From the NCBI GenBank assembly GCA_017881265.1, contig JADGRA010000023.1:114227-178226 (forward strand): a stretch of 64,000 nucleotides of DNA. The letters run 5' to 3'. Source of the DNA: Myxococcaceae bacterium. GTDB lineage: Bacteria; Myxococcota; Myxococcia; Myxococcales; Myxococcaceae. Both the position numbers and the translations under genes were made by a program. Positions 53,651 through 63,210 of this stretch are shown here, piece after piece; within the stretch, counting starts at the first letter, position 1; each line of letters starts with the position of its first letter. The notes under the pieces were generated by a model. The model had not been told where the DNA came from and did no database searches. It saw only the letters and a list, made by a program, of their open reading frames with translations.

Positions 53651-54312
53651 ACGCAACCCGCGCCCTGGCCCTGTGCGCGCTCTTGGGCGACGCCGTCTTG
53701 TCGGCCGTCCTCTACGCGAGGCTTCCCGACACCGTCCCCGTCCATTGGAATTTCGCCGGGCAGGTGGACCGCTACGGCAGCAAGCTCGAAGTCGTCCTCT
53801 TCGGCCCGCTCCTCCTCGTCGGGCTGTGGGCGCTGTTGCTTGCCCTCTCACGCGTGGACCCGCGCCGGGCCGAGGGCGCCGTCGCCGCGGGGCCGGACGC
53901 GGCACCGGCCGAGGCCGACGGTTCTTACTGGACCGTCATTCACCTGGTGGTGGTGATGCTGGCGCTGTTGCACGCAGGGCTGCTTCTCACCGTGTCGGGC
54001 ATCCTCCAGGGGCCCGGCCGCGCCGTGGCCGTCGGGCTCGCGCTGCTTCTTTTGCTGCCCGGAAAATTTCATCGGACGGCTGCGGCCCAACTGGTTCGTC
54101 GGCATCCGCACGCCCTGGACGCTGGCCTCGGACGACGTCTGGCGCCGCACCCACCGGCTGGCGGCGGGGCTGATGGTGGGGGACGGCCTGTTGCTACTTC
54201 CGCTGGCGCTGGTGCTTCCGCCGCCCGCCGCCGTCGTCGCCGCCGTCGTCGTGACGCTGCTCGCCACCCTGGGCCCGGCCGGGTGGAGCTACTTCGCCAG
54301 CAACTTCGCTAA
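53647..54312 (+). pseudogene. SdpI-family immunity-type membrane protein, frameshifted
   Basis: The frame from ATG 53647 gives RLPDTVPVHWNFAGQVDRYG, typical of the SdpI N-terminal DUF1648, and membrane helices up to about 54060. Then the C-terminal SdpI motif (NFIGRLRPNWFVGIRTPWTL and DDVWRRTHRLAAGLMVG) lies in the +1 frame, after GGAAAATTTC; one A too many would explain it. The restored frame has no stop before 55676, so a second lesion near the end is likely. Inactive or misassembled copy. Confidence 0.8.
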
Positions 54313-54340
54313 GGGTGGGGCGGGACGCCCCGGGCCTCCT

Positions 54341-55576
54341 TCAGCCCACGGGCCGCGTGTCCTCCACCACCTTGCCGTCATTGGGCAGTGTCCCCGGGGC
54401 CACCACCTCCACCTCCCCGCGCAGCTGCGTCACCTCCCGCAGCGTCTGGCCAAGGGCGTCGGCCAGCCCGGCGGCGGCGCCGCCCGGCACCTCGCAGCGC
54501 AGCGTCATGTGGTCCAGCTCATCCGCCCGCGTCACCACCAGCCGGGCGCGCTTCACCCGCGGGTGCCGCCGCAGCACCTCGGCCACCTGGCTTGGGTCCA
54601 CGAAGAGGCCCTTCACCTTGGTGCGCTGGTCGGCGCGGCCGAGCCAGCCCCGCAGCCGGACGTTGGTGCGGCCGCAGGGGCTTGTCCCCGGGAGGATGGC
54701 CGAGAGGTCTCCCGTCCCGAAGCGGAGGAGGGGGTAGTCCTGGTTGAGGACCGTCACCACCACCTCGCCGACCTCACCGTCCGGCACGGGCACACTGGTG
54801 CCGGGCCGCACAATCTCGAGGATGACGGACTCGTCCACAATCAGCCCCTCTCCGCCCTCGGATTCATAGGCGATGAGGCCCGCGTCGGCCGTCGCGTACC
54901 ACTGCAGCCCGAGGATGCCGCGGGCGGCGAACAGCGTCCTGAGGGACGTCGGGAACGGCTCGGCCGACACCGAGGCCCGCTTGAGGCTGGGCACGCGGAT
55001 GCCCAGCACATCTGCCTTCTCCAGAAGCACCTTGAGGAAGGACGGGGTGCCGCCGTAGGTGGTCGCGCCGAAGTGGGCGAGGGCGGCCAGCTGGTGCTCG
55101 ACCGGCGCCGTGCCGCCCGGGATGACCGCACAGCCGAGGGCGTGGGCGGCCGTCTCCACCATAGAACCTGCCGGGGTGAGGTGGTAGCTGAAGCCGACGT
55201 GCACCACGTCTCCGCGGACGACGCCCGCGGCGGACAGGGCGCGGCCGATGCGCCAGTAGTCCGGCCGCCGGCCCTCCGGCTCGAAGACGCCCCCCGGGGA
55301 GGCGAAGAGTCTGGCCACCTCCCCGGCCCGGACGGCGGCCAGCCCGCCGAAGGGAGGTGCTGCTTTCTGCAGCTTGGCCAGCTGACTTTTCCGGAAGACG
55401 GGCAAGGCCGCCAGGGCCGCGCGGGAGGTGATGGCCTGCGTCTCCACGTCGCCGTACAGGGCACGGAAAGAAGGTGCCGTCTTCTGGGCATGGGCCAGGT
55501 GCCCCGGGAGCGCCCGGAAGAGCGCCTCCTCGCGGGCCTCGGGCGACCTCGTCTCCAGCGCGTCGTAGAAGGGCAT
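54341..55576 (-). CDS. Phenylacetate-CoA ligase family adenylate-forming enzyme (PaaK-like)
   Basis: Encodes 411 residues. The segments ASPGGVFEPEG (a modified P-loop), YHLTPAGSMVETAAHALG, TTYGGTPSFLKVLLEKAD, LQWYATADAGLIAYESEGG, DYPLLRFGTGDLS and GRADQRTKVKGLFVDPSQV follow PaaK-type acyl-CoA ligases that activate aryl acids with ATP and CoA. It is the last gene of the ABC transporter operon. The substrate would probably be imported by that transporter (inference). Confidence 0.88.
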   Translation of the reverse strand: MPFYDALETRSPEAREEALFRALPGHLAHAQKTAPSFRALYGDVETQAITSRAALAALPVFRKSQLAKLQKAAPPFGGLAAVRAGEVARLFASPGGVFEPEGRRPDYWRIGRALSAAGVVRGDVVHVGFSYHLTPAGSMVETAAHALGCAVIPGGTAPVEHQLAALAHFGATTYGGTPSFLKVLLEKADVLGIRVPSLKRASVSAEPFPTSLRTLFAARGILGLQWYATADAGLIAYESEGGEGLIVDESVILEIVRPGTSVPVPDGEVGEVVVTVLNQDYPLLRFGTGDLSAILPGTSPCGRTNVRLRGWLGRADQRTKVKGLFVDPSQVAEVLRRHPRVKRARLVVTRADELDHMTLRCEVPGGAAAGLADALGQTLREVTQLRGEVEVVAPGTLPNDGKVVEDTRPVG

Positions 55577-55586
55577 GGGGTTTCCC

Positions 55587-56420
55587 TCAGGCGAGCCAGC
55601 GCTTGCGCCGCCGGTAGTGCTTGGCGTCCCGGAAACTCCGCCGGCCGCTCTTGCCCAGGCCGAGGTAGAACTCCTTGACGTCCTCGTTGTTGGCCAGCTG
55701 CGCGGCCTGGCCCTCCATCACCACGCGGCCGTTCTCGAGGATGTAGCCGTGGTGGGCGAAGCGCAGCGCGGCGGCGACGTTCTGCTCGGCGAGGAGGAAG
55801 CTGACGCCCTGCTGCTGGTTGAGGCGGCGCATGATGTCCAGAATCTCCTCGGCCAGCTGGGGGGCGAGCCCCATGGACGGCTCATCGAGAAGAATCAGCC
55901 GGGGGCGCGTCATCAGCGCCCGGCCCACCGCGGTCATCTGCTGTTCCCCGCCGGAGGTGTAGCCAGCCAGCGTCCTGCGCTTTTCCTTGAGACGGGGGAA
56001 GTAGCCGTAGACGCGCTCCAAGTCGGCCCGGAGTTCGGCCCGGCTCCGCCGCCCGGTGTAGGCCCCGGTGAGGAGGTTTTCCTCCACGCTGAGGTGAGCG
56101 AAGCAGTGTCGCCCCTCCATCACCTGGATGACGCCACGCCGCACCACCTCGGTGGGGGTGAGTGCATCCACCCGCTGCCCGTCCAGGTGGATGGTTCCCT
56201 TCGTCACCGCCCCCCGTTCCGAGCGCAGCAGGTTGGAGACCGCCTTCAGGGTGGTGGTCTTCCCTGCCCCGTTAGCGCCCAGCAGCGCGACAATTCCGCC
56301 CCTGGGCACGTCCAGCGACACCCCCCGCAGCACGAGGATGACGTGGTCATAGACCACCTCGATGCTGTTCAGGCTGAGCAGCGGGCCCTCGGCCTGCGGC
56401 GGGGTGGCGCTGGCGGGCAT
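55587..56420 (-). CDS. livF: Branched-chain-amino-acid-type ABC transporter ATP-binding protein
   Basis: Encodes 277 residues with Walker A GANGAGKTTTLK, signature TSGGEQQMTAVGRAL and Walker B LILLDEPSMGLAPQLAEE. The gap before the downstream ligase is 10 bases. The LivF-type subunit hydrolyses ATP together with LivG. In this cluster type the solute is often an aromatic or fatty acid rather than leucine. A C-terminal extension of about 35 basic residues follows the usual end. Confidence 0.93.
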   Translation of the reverse strand: MPASATPPQAEGPLLSLNSIEVVYDHVILVLRGVSLDVPRGGIVALLGANGAGKTTTLKAVSNLLRSERGAVTKGTIHLDGQRVDALTPTEVVRRGVIQVMEGRHCFAHLSVEENLLTGAYTGRRSRAELRADLERVYGYFPRLKEKRRTLAGYTSGGEQQMTAVGRALMTRPRLILLDEPSMGLAPQLAEEILDIMRRLNQQQGVSFLLAEQNVAAALRFAHHGYILENGRVVMEGQAAQLANNEDVKEFYLGLGKSGRRSFRDAKHYRRRKRWLA

Positions 56421-56432
56421 GGCTGAGGGTCC

Positions 56433-57767
56433 TCAGCCGCCCTTGGAGCAGTCGCGCATTTGAATGTTCTTCTCCTGGGCGTACTTGGCCGAGGAGGCCT
56501 CCACCATGTCCCGCACCAGCTTCTTGTCGGGTTGAATCCACCCGCTGATGACTTTCCACTGCTTGCCGTCCCACTGCTGGAACTTCACGGCGCCGCCCCC
56601 TTCGTGGTCGGCGCAGCTGACTTTCAGTGGTTGGATGAGGCCAGTCGCCCCCAGCTCCCCAATCCGCTTGTCGTCGAGGTTAAGGTTCTCCAGCCCCCAG
56701 CGAATCTGCTCGCCGGTGAGGGGCTTCTTGCCGTACTTGCCCTGTGCGGTGCGGATGGCCTCCACGGTGATGATGCCGGTCATCACCCCCCGGTTGTAGA
56801 GCACGGTGCCGATTCGGCTCTGGTCGGTCATGTTGCCCAAGCCCTTGGTGTACAGCACCTTCTCGATGTCCTGGATGACGGGAAATTCCTTCCCGGCCGG
56901 GTTGATGAGCGCGCTGATGTAGCCGATGGCCGCCTCGCCAGCTGGGATCGTGTCCTCCTCGGACCCGGTCCAGAAGTTCCCGACGATGTGGTCGCGCGGG
57001 TAGTTGGCGCGGGCGGCGGCCTTCAGCATGGCCGGGTTCATCACCCCGTAGCCGGTGACGATGACCCAGTCTGGCTGGTACTGGCGAATCTCCAGCCACT
57101 GCGACTGCTGGTCGGTGCCGGGCGGCGGCACCGGGACCAGCTTTGTTTCGAAGCCGTACAGGGCGGCCTGCTTCTGGAGAATCTCGTTCGGTTCCTTGCC
57201 GTAGGCGACGTCCAGGTAGAGGTGGACAATCTTCTTTCCCTTCAGCTTGTCCATCCCGCCGGAGCGCATGCCGATGAAGCGCACGATGTCGGTGTTCAGG
57301 CTCCAGTAGTTGGTAACCAGCGGGAAGACGTACGGGAAGACGCGGCCATCGGAGGAGTCGGTGCGGCCATGGGCGATGGTGACCAGCGGCACCTTGTCGG
57401 CTCCGGCCCGGTCGAGCACTGCGTAGGCGATGGCCGTGCTGTAGAAGTTGAACATGGAGGCACCGGTGGGCCCCTTGCCCTTCAGCTTCTCGTAGCAGGG
57501 CACCCCCTTGTCCACGCTGTAGCTGGTCTCGCACTCCTCCCAGGTCAGCTTGACGCCGTTGATGCCGCCGTCGCGGACGTTGACCAGGTTGAGGTAGTCG
57601 ATGAAGCCGCCGTACAGGCTGGTGCCCGGCGCGGCGTACGGGCCGACCCGGTAGCTGGGGACCGGCATGAACTGCTCGTTGGGGACCGCTGCGCCCTGGC
57701 CCTGCGCCGGAAGGGCGAAGAGGAGGGCCAGCAGTAGGGCTGCGCACTGCGGGATGAGACGGTGCAT
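56433..57767 (-). CDS. ABC transporter periplasmic substrate-binding protein (LivK-like)
   Basis: Encodes 444 residues from ATG 57767. A signal peptide (ALLLALLFALPAQGQG) precedes a two-lobed binding protein: YGGFIDYLNLVNVRDGGING, CETSYSVDKGVPCYEKLKG, DVAYGKEPNEILQKQAALYG, GYGVMNPAMLKAAARANYP. It is the periplasmic receptor for the LivGHMF transporter encoded around it. The specificity cannot be read from sequence; the two CoA ligases of the operon suggest an organic acid. Confidence 0.92.
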   Translation of the reverse strand: MHRLIPQCAALLLALLFALPAQGQGAAVPNEQFMPVPSYRVGPYAAPGTSLYGGFIDYLNLVNVRDGGINGVKLTWEECETSYSVDKGVPCYEKLKGKGPTGASMFNFYSTAIAYAVLDRAGADKVPLVTIAHGRTDSSDGRVFPYVFPLVTNYWSLNTDIVRFIGMRSGGMDKLKGKKIVHLYLDVAYGKEPNEILQKQAALYGFETKLVPVPPPGTDQQSQWLEIRQYQPDWVIVTGYGVMNPAMLKAAARANYPRDHIVGNFWTGSEEDTIPAGEAAIGYISALINPAGKEFPVIQDIEKVLYTKGLGNMTDQSRIGTVLYNRGVMTGIITVEAIRTAQGKYGKKPLTGEQIRWGLENLNLDDKRIGELGATGLIQPLKVSCADHEGGGAVKFQQWDGKQWKVISGWIQPDKKLVRDMVEASSAKYAQEKNIQMRDCSKGG

Positions 57768-57793
57768 GTGGGTGTCCTTTCCAGGAATGTCTT

Positions 57794-58861
57794 TCAATGG
57801 GGAAACGGCCACAGCCGCAACTTCTCCTTGGTGACTTGCCACAGGCGGGCCAGGCCCTGCGGTTCGACGATGAGAAAGAAGATGATGAGCGCGCCGAAGA
57901 TGAAAGACTCGATGTTCGGCAGAAGGCCGGGACGCAGCGCAGTCCCGAAGACGGCACTCAGGACGCTGGGGAGAAACAGCGGGAGCAGGACGATGAAGCC
58001 TGCGCCGAGAAAGCTGCCGAGCACGCTGCCCAGCCCGCCGATGATGACCATGGTGAGGACCTGCAGCGACCGGGTGAGGTCGAAGGCCTGCGGGTCCACC
58101 GAGCCGACGTGGGCGAAGACCCACAGCGCTCCGGCGACGCCGCAGTAGAAGGAGCTGACGGCGAACGCGGACAGCTTGGTGCGGAGCATGGGGATGCCAA
58201 TCACCTCCGCCGCCACGTCCATGTCACGCACCGCCATCCACGCCCGGCCGGCCCGGCCCCGCACCAGGTTCTTCGCGGCCAGCGCGAGCGTCGCCACGAC
58301 GGCCAGCACCAGCAGGTAGCGCCGCGGCGGCGTGTTGATGGCCAGGCCGGCGATGACCATCGGCTGCGCGTTGATGACGCCGCTCGAGCTGTAGTTGGTG
58401 AACCACCCGACGCGGGTCAGCAGCCACTCGATGAAGAACTGCGAGGCAAGGGTGGCCACCGCCAGGTACATGCCCTTGATGCGCAAGGACGGCAAGCCGA
58501 AGACTGCCCCCACCCCGGCGGCGCACACCCCGGACAGCACGAAGGCCAACAGGAGCGGAACGGCCGGGGTTCGGAGCTGGAAGCCATAGGCGGCGAAGGC
58601 GCCGACGGCCATGAAGCCGGCGGTGCCCAGGCTGAACTGACCGGCGTACCCGGTGAGGATGTTGAGGCCCAGAGTCGCCAGGGAAAGGATGAGCCAGGGG
58701 ATGAGCAGGGCGCTAACCAGGTATTCGCTGCCCCACAGCGGCACCGCCACGAAGGCCACCAGAAGCAGTGCCCCCACCACCACCCGATCCTGGAGGATGG
58801 GGAAGATGCGCTGGTCGGCGCGGTAGCTGGTTTTGAACTGCCCGGCTTCTCGGTAGAGCAT
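57794..58861 (-). CDS. livM: Branched-chain-type ABC transporter permease (LivM-like)
   Basis: Encodes 355 residues with eight to ten helices. LNILTGYAGQFSLGTAGFMA is the typical LivM motif, followed by FGLPSLRIKGMYLAVATLA and GRAGRAWMAVRDMDVAAEVIG, the loop that contacts the ATPases. Starts three bases after the LivH stop. Forms the membrane channel with LivH. Confidence 0.93.
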   Translation of the reverse strand: MLYREAGQFKTSYRADQRIFPILQDRVVVGALLLVAFVAVPLWGSEYLVSALLIPWLILSLATLGLNILTGYAGQFSLGTAGFMAVGAFAAYGFQLRTPAVPLLLAFVLSGVCAAGVGAVFGLPSLRIKGMYLAVATLASQFFIEWLLTRVGWFTNYSSSGVINAQPMVIAGLAINTPPRRYLLVLAVVATLALAAKNLVRGRAGRAWMAVRDMDVAAEVIGIPMLRTKLSAFAVSSFYCGVAGALWVFAHVGSVDPQAFDLTRSLQVLTMVIIGGLGSVLGSFLGAGFIVLLPLFLPSVLSAVFGTALRPGLLPNIESFIFGALIIFFLIVEPQGLARLWQVTKEKLRLWPFPH

Positions 58862-58864
58862 TGC

Positions 58865-59746
58865 TCACACCCGGTCGATGTGCTTCTCGCCGAAGAGGCC
58901 CTCGGGTCGGACGAGAAGGAAGAGCAGCGCCAGGACGTAGGGGAACCAGTTCTCGATGCCGCCGCCCAGTACCGGGCCGAGGTAGACCTCCGCCAGCTTC
59001 TCCGAGGCGCCCACCAGCAGGCCCCCCACAATGGCGCCGGCGATGGAGGTGAAGCCGCCGAGGATGAGGACGGGTAGCGCCTTCAGCGTGATGACGGAGA
59101 GCGCGAACTGCACCCCCAGCCGGGACCCCCACAGCAGCCCGGCCACCAGCGCCACCGCCCCGGCGGCCGCCCACACCACCGCCCAGACGGTCTGCAGCGG
59201 GATGCCCAGGCTGAGCGCGGCTTGGTGGTCGTCGGCCACCGCCCGCAGCGCCCTCCCCACGCGCGTGTACTGGAAGAAGAGCGCCAGCACGGCCACCAGG
59301 AAACCGGCGATGGCGGCCGCGAAGAGGTCGAACTGGCTGACCAGCACCCCCTTCACGTCGAAGGGCACGTCGGGGATGCCCAGGTCGAGGCCCTTCACCA
59401 CGCTGCCCCACACGCCCTGGGCCAGCCCCTCCAGACAGAAGGTCAGCCCGATGGTGGCCATGAGCAGGCTGATGGCGGGCTGGTTGACCAGCGGCCGCAG
59501 CACCACCCGCTCGATGACCAGCGCCAGGCCCAGCATGATGGCCAGGGAGGCCAGAAGGGCGCCCCAGCGGGGAAGCCCGCGCTCCTCCAGCGAGACGAAG
59601 GTCAGCGCCGCGAACAGCACCATCGCCCCTTGCGCGAAGTTGAAGACGCCCGAGGCCTTGAAGATGAGGACGAAGCCGAGCGCCACGAGCGAGTACATGA
59701 CGCCGGAAAGCAGGCCTCCAATGAGGACCTCGAGGAAGAATTGCAC
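58865..59746 (-). CDS. livH: Branched-chain-type ABC transporter permease (LivH-like)
   Basis: Encodes 293 residues. LEVLIGGLLSGVMYSLVALG, FAQGAMVLFAALTFV and TRVGRALRAVADDHQAALSL, with the later FTSIAGAIVGGLLVGASEKL, are typical of LivH. The GRALRAVADD loop contacts LivF/LivG. Three bases separate it from the livG stop. It pairs with LivM in the membrane. Confidence 0.93.
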   Translation of the reverse strand: MQFFLEVLIGGLLSGVMYSLVALGFVLIFKASGVFNFAQGAMVLFAALTFVSLEERGLPRWGALLASLAIMLGLALVIERVVLRPLVNQPAISLLMATIGLTFCLEGLAQGVWGSVVKGLDLGIPDVPFDVKGVLVSQFDLFAAAIAGFLVAVLALFFQYTRVGRALRAVADDHQAALSLGIPLQTVWAVVWAAAGAVALVAGLLWGSRLGVQFALSVITLKALPVLILGGFTSIAGAIVGGLLVGASEKLAEVYLGPVLGGGIENWFPYVLALLFLLVRPEGLFGEKHIDRV

Positions 59747-59749
59747 GGT

Positions 59750-60577
59750 CTAGCCGGCCCCTTCTGCGACCGCTTCGCGGTCGGCCTCGGTGGGCACACC
59801 CAGGTAGGCTGCAATCACCTCGGGATTCCGGCGGACCTCCTCCGGCGTGCCGTCGGCAATCTTTCGGCCGTAGTCGAGGACGACCACCCGGTCGGCGAGG
59901 TCCATCACCACCGCCATGTCGTGTTCAATGAGGAGGATGGTCGTGCCGAACTCGTCGTTCACGTCCAGGATGAAGCGGCACATGTCCTGCTTCTCTTCGA
60001 CGTTCATCCCCGCCATCGGTTCATCGAGGAGCAAGAGCCGGGGTTCGGCCGCAAGGGCCCGGGCCAGCTCGACGCGCTTCTGCAGCCCGTAGGGCAGACG
60101 CCCCACCGGCGTCTTTCGCACGTGCTCGATTTGCAGGAAGTCAATCAGCTTCTCGACGTGACAGCGGTGCTCCATCTCCTCGCGCTGTGCCGGGCCCCAG
60201 TACAGCGCCTGGGCCAGAAGCGAGGAATGCATCTTCGCGTCGCGCCCGGTCATGATGTTGTCCAGCACGCTCATCCCCTTGAAGAGCGCAATGTTCTGGA
60301 AGGTGCGGGCGATGCCGCCGAGGGCCGCCTCCCGCGGCGACATGCTTTTGCGTTGCACGCCGGCGAAGGAGATGGTGCCGGCGCTCGGCTGGTAGACCCC
60401 GTTGACGATGTTGAGCAGGCTGCTCTTGCCCGCGCCGTTGGGTCCGATGATGGCGCACAGCTCCCGTTCCCGGGCCTGGAAGCTGACCTGGTGCAGCGCC
60501 TTGACGCCGCCGAAGGAGAGGCTGACGCCGGAGACCTCTAGCAGGACCTCGCCCACCTTCTGTCGCGGGTGTCCCAT
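59750..60577 (-). CDS. livG: Branched-chain-type ABC transporter ATP-binding protein (LivG-like)
   Basis: Encodes 275 residues with Walker A GPNGAGKSSLLN, GIARTFQNIALFKGM (typical Q-loop of LivG), signature PYGLQKRVELARAL and Walker B LLLLDEPMAGMN, then TTILLIEHDMAVVMDLADRV. Starts 11 bases after the acyl-CoA ligase stop, in one operon with the remaining transporter genes. Confidence 0.94.
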   Translation of the reverse strand: MGHPRQKVGEVLLEVSGVSLSFGGVKALHQVSFQARERELCAIIGPNGAGKSSLLNIVNGVYQPSAGTISFAGVQRKSMSPREAALGGIARTFQNIALFKGMSVLDNIMTGRDAKMHSSLLAQALYWGPAQREEMEHRCHVEKLIDFLQIEHVRKTPVGRLPYGLQKRVELARALAAEPRLLLLDEPMAGMNVEEKQDMCRFILDVNDEFGTTILLIEHDMAVVMDLADRVVVLDYGRKIADGTPEEVRRNPEVIAAYLGVPTEADREAVAEGAG

Positions 60578-60588
60578 GTTTGGCGCCC

Positions 60589-62538
60589 TCAGGCCGCCTG
60601 CAGTGCAGGCACCGTGTTCCAGACCCGGGCCTGGCGAATTTGCACGTCGGCCCGGAGCGTGCCCAGTCGTCCGTCCTCGAATTTCACCTGCGCTTCCACC
60701 GGAACGCGGTCGACGCCGGAATACAGGGCGTCAATCAGCGCGGCGTAGCGTTCGGCGATGAAGCGGCGGCGGACCTTGCGGGTGCGGGTGAGCTCTCCAT
60801 CGTCGGCGTCGAGTTCCTTGTGCAGGATGAGAAAGCGGTGGAGTTGCGAGCCGCGCAACTTGGCGTCCTGGGAGAGGTCGCGGTTCACCGCGTCCACGCA
60901 CCCCGATAGGAGCGCGTACACCTCGTCCCGGCCGGCCAGGTCGGTGTAGCCGGCGTAGGCGAGTCCCCGGCGCTCGGCCCAGTTGCCCACCGCCTGCAGG
61001 TCGATGTTCAAGCAGGCAGTGGCGTAGGGGCGACCATCGCCGAAGGCGACCGCCTCCTTAATCCACGGGAAGAACTTGAGCTTGTTCTCCAGGTATTTGG
61101 GCGCGAACAGCGTTCCGTCCTGCAGCCGTCCCACGTCCCGGGCCCGGTCGATGATTTTGAGGTGCCCGTCGGCGTCGAAGTAGCCCGCGTCCCCGGTGTG
61201 GAACCAGCCTTCTGCCGTCTTCGCCTCCCGCGTCGCCTCGGGATTCTTGTAGTAGCTGTGGAACACGCCGGGGCTCCGGACCAGGACCTCGCCCTGCTCG
61301 GAAATGCGAATCTCGACATCCTTGGCCGGAGTGCCCACCGTGTCCGGCTTCACCTCGCCGTCCGGCTGGATGCAGACGAAGACCGACGTCTCGGTGCTGC
61401 CGTAGAGCTGTTTGAGGTTGACGCCGAGCGACCGGTAGAAGCGAAACAGGTCGGGCCCGATGGCCTCGCCTGCCGTGTAGGCCACGCGGATGCGGCTCAG
61501 CCCCAGCACGTTGCGCAGCGGCGCGTACATGACGACGTTGCCCAGCGCGTAGAGGAAGCGGTCCCACGGCCCCACCGGCTGGTGGTCCAGAAGCTGCGTC
61601 CCCACGCGACGGGCCACCTCCATGAAGCGCGCGTACAGCCACCGCTTCACGCGGCCCGCGTCCTCCATGCGGATGGAGACCTGGGTGAGGAGATTTTCGT
61701 ACACCCGCGGCGGGGCGAAGAAATAGGTGGGACCGATTTCCCGCATGTCTGTCAGCACCGTGTCCGAGCTCTCCGGACAACTCATGCAGAAGCCGGCAAT
61801 CGCCCCTTGGGTGTAGCTGAAGAGGTTGTCCCCCACCCAGGCCATCGGCAGGTAGGCCAGGACTTCCTCGTCGGCAGTCAGCTTTTCCCGCTCGTTGCCG
61901 CCGCGGCCGGTGCGGATGAGGTTGTCATGCGTGAGCATGACGCCCTTCGGGTGACCGGTCGTCCCGGAGGTGTACAGCATGATGGCCACGTCGCTCGAGC
62001 GCCCCGCTGCCACCTGCTCGGCGAAGTAGCCGGGGTGCTCCTGCGCAAAGGCCCGGCCTCGTGTCTGGACGTCCTCGTACGGCCGCAGCAGCTCCCGCGG
62101 GTAATTCCGCAGGCCCCGCGGGTCGTCGTAGACGATGAACTCCAGCGCGGGCAGGCGCGCGCGTAATTCCAGGAGCTTGTCCACTTGCTCCTGGTCCTCC
62201 ACCACCGCGAAGCGCACGTCGGCGTCAGCGAGGACGAAGACCATCTCCTCGGCAACGGCGTCCTGGTACAGCGGCACCGGGATGCCGCCCAGACTCTGCG
62301 CGGCGGCCATGGCCCAGTACAGGCGCGGGCGGTTGTCGCCGATGATGGCCAGGTGTTCTCCGCGTCGAAAGCCAAGCGCCGCCAGCCCCAGGGCCAGCGC
62401 CTGCACCTCCTCCGCGACGGCCGTCCAGCTGTAGGTCTGCCAGATGCCGAGGTCCTTCTCCCGCATGGCCGGCCGGGAGCCGCGGTGCGCGGCGTGGTCC
62501 AGCAGCAGGCGCGGGAAGGTGTCGAGTGGACGACTCAT
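60589..62538 (-). CDS. AMP-dependent acyl-CoA ligase (long-chain fatty acid-CoA ligase type)
   Basis: Encodes 649 residues from ATG 62538. The AMP motif YTSGTTGHPKGVMLTH, GSTETSVFVCIQPDG, WFHTGDAGYFDADGHLKII and PKYLENKLKFFPWI define an acyl-CoA synthetase with ATP-dependent adenylation and CoA thioester formation. Length and the central VLAYLPMAWVGDNLFSY fit FadD15-like synthetases. First gene of the operon that continues with LivG, LivH, LivM, LivK, LivF and the PaaK-like ligase. Confidence 0.93.
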   Translation of the reverse strand: MSRPLDTFPRLLLDHAAHRGSRPAMREKDLGIWQTYSWTAVAEEVQALALGLAALGFRRGEHLAIIGDNRPRLYWAMAAAQSLGGIPVPLYQDAVAEEMVFVLADADVRFAVVEDQEQVDKLLELRARLPALEFIVYDDPRGLRNYPRELLRPYEDVQTRGRAFAQEHPGYFAEQVAAGRSSDVAIMLYTSGTTGHPKGVMLTHDNLIRTGRGGNEREKLTADEEVLAYLPMAWVGDNLFSYTQGAIAGFCMSCPESSDTVLTDMREIGPTYFFAPPRVYENLLTQVSIRMEDAGRVKRWLYARFMEVARRVGTQLLDHQPVGPWDRFLYALGNVVMYAPLRNVLGLSRIRVAYTAGEAIGPDLFRFYRSLGVNLKQLYGSTETSVFVCIQPDGEVKPDTVGTPAKDVEIRISEQGEVLVRSPGVFHSYYKNPEATREAKTAEGWFHTGDAGYFDADGHLKIIDRARDVGRLQDGTLFAPKYLENKLKFFPWIKEAVAFGDGRPYATACLNIDLQAVGNWAERRGLAYAGYTDLAGRDEVYALLSGCVDAVNRDLSQDAKLRGSQLHRFLILHKELDADDGELTRTRKVRRRFIAERYAALIDALYSGVDRVPVEAQVKFEDGRLGTLRADVQIRQARVWNTVPALQAA

Positions 62539-62703
62539 CCGCCGGTGTCCCTGCGGCAGCTCGAACGCATGTCGCCAGCCGCGTGGGGCGAGACCGCGAC
62601 GCCATCCTAGGGAGGTGCCGCCGGAAGAGTCCACGCACAGTTGCGGGGGCCGCGACGGCGGGAGCGCTCTCGACGCTCGGCGTCATGCTTCTCGTCGCCC
62701 CCT

Positions 62704-63198
62704 TTACGGCAGCAGCCGCTGCAGGAAGATCAGGTCCAGCCACCGGCCAAACTTGTGGCCGACCTCGCGGAAGCGTCCCACCTCCTCGAAGCCCAGCCGC
62801 TGGTGCAGCCGGAGGCTGACGGCGTTGTCGCCGTCGATGCCGGCGACCAGGACGTGCTTGCCCAGGGCAGAAGCCCGGGCCACCACCGCCTCCAGGAGGG
62901 TGCGGCCGATGCCCTGCCCGCGGGCGTCCGCCCGGACGTGCACCGAATGCTCCACGGTGAGGCGGTAACACGGCCAGGCGCGAAACTCCCCGAAGGAGGC
63001 GAAGCCTGTCACCCCCTGTGCGTCCTTGGCGACGAGGACGGGGTAGCCCGCCGCCACCCGGGCCTGCATCCAGGCGCGTCTCTCCTCCAGGGACGCCGGC
63101 TCCTCGCGGTACACCGCGGTGGTGGTGGCGATGACGTCGTTGAAGATGGCGAGGATGCCGGGCAAGTCATCCTCGGTCGCGTCGGTGAGAAGGCCCAT
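62704..63198 (-). CDS. GNAT N-acetyltransferase (phosphinothricin acetyltransferase-like)
   Basis: Encodes 164 residues: IFNDVIATTTAVYREEPAS, AKDAQGVTGFASFGEFRAWP, EHSVHVRADARGQGIGRTLL (acetyl-CoA loop), and VAGIDGDNAVSLRLHQRLGF with GHKFGRWLDLIFLQ. These are the marks of the PAT/MddA subgroup, which acetylates phosphinothricin, methionine sulfoximine or related amines. It lies between the CoA ligase operon and the RND pump on the same strand. Confidence 0.92.
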   Translation of the reverse strand: MGLLTDATEDDLPGILAIFNDVIATTTAVYREEPASLEERRAWMQARVAAGYPVLVAKDAQGVTGFASFGEFRAWPCYRLTVEHSVHVRADARGQGIGRTLLEAVVARASALGKHVLVAGIDGDNAVSLRLHQRLGFEEVGRFREVGHKFGRWLDLIFLQRLLP

Positions 63199-63210
63199 AG
63201 CCAGCGTCTT

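Noticed and set aside
54055..54075. Programmed frameshift at GGAAAATTTC in SdpI
   Set aside because: Restoring the frame needs a +1 shift; the A4T3 sequence is not a -1 slippery heptamer in this frame and no stimulating structure or stop is seen. An indel is simpler.
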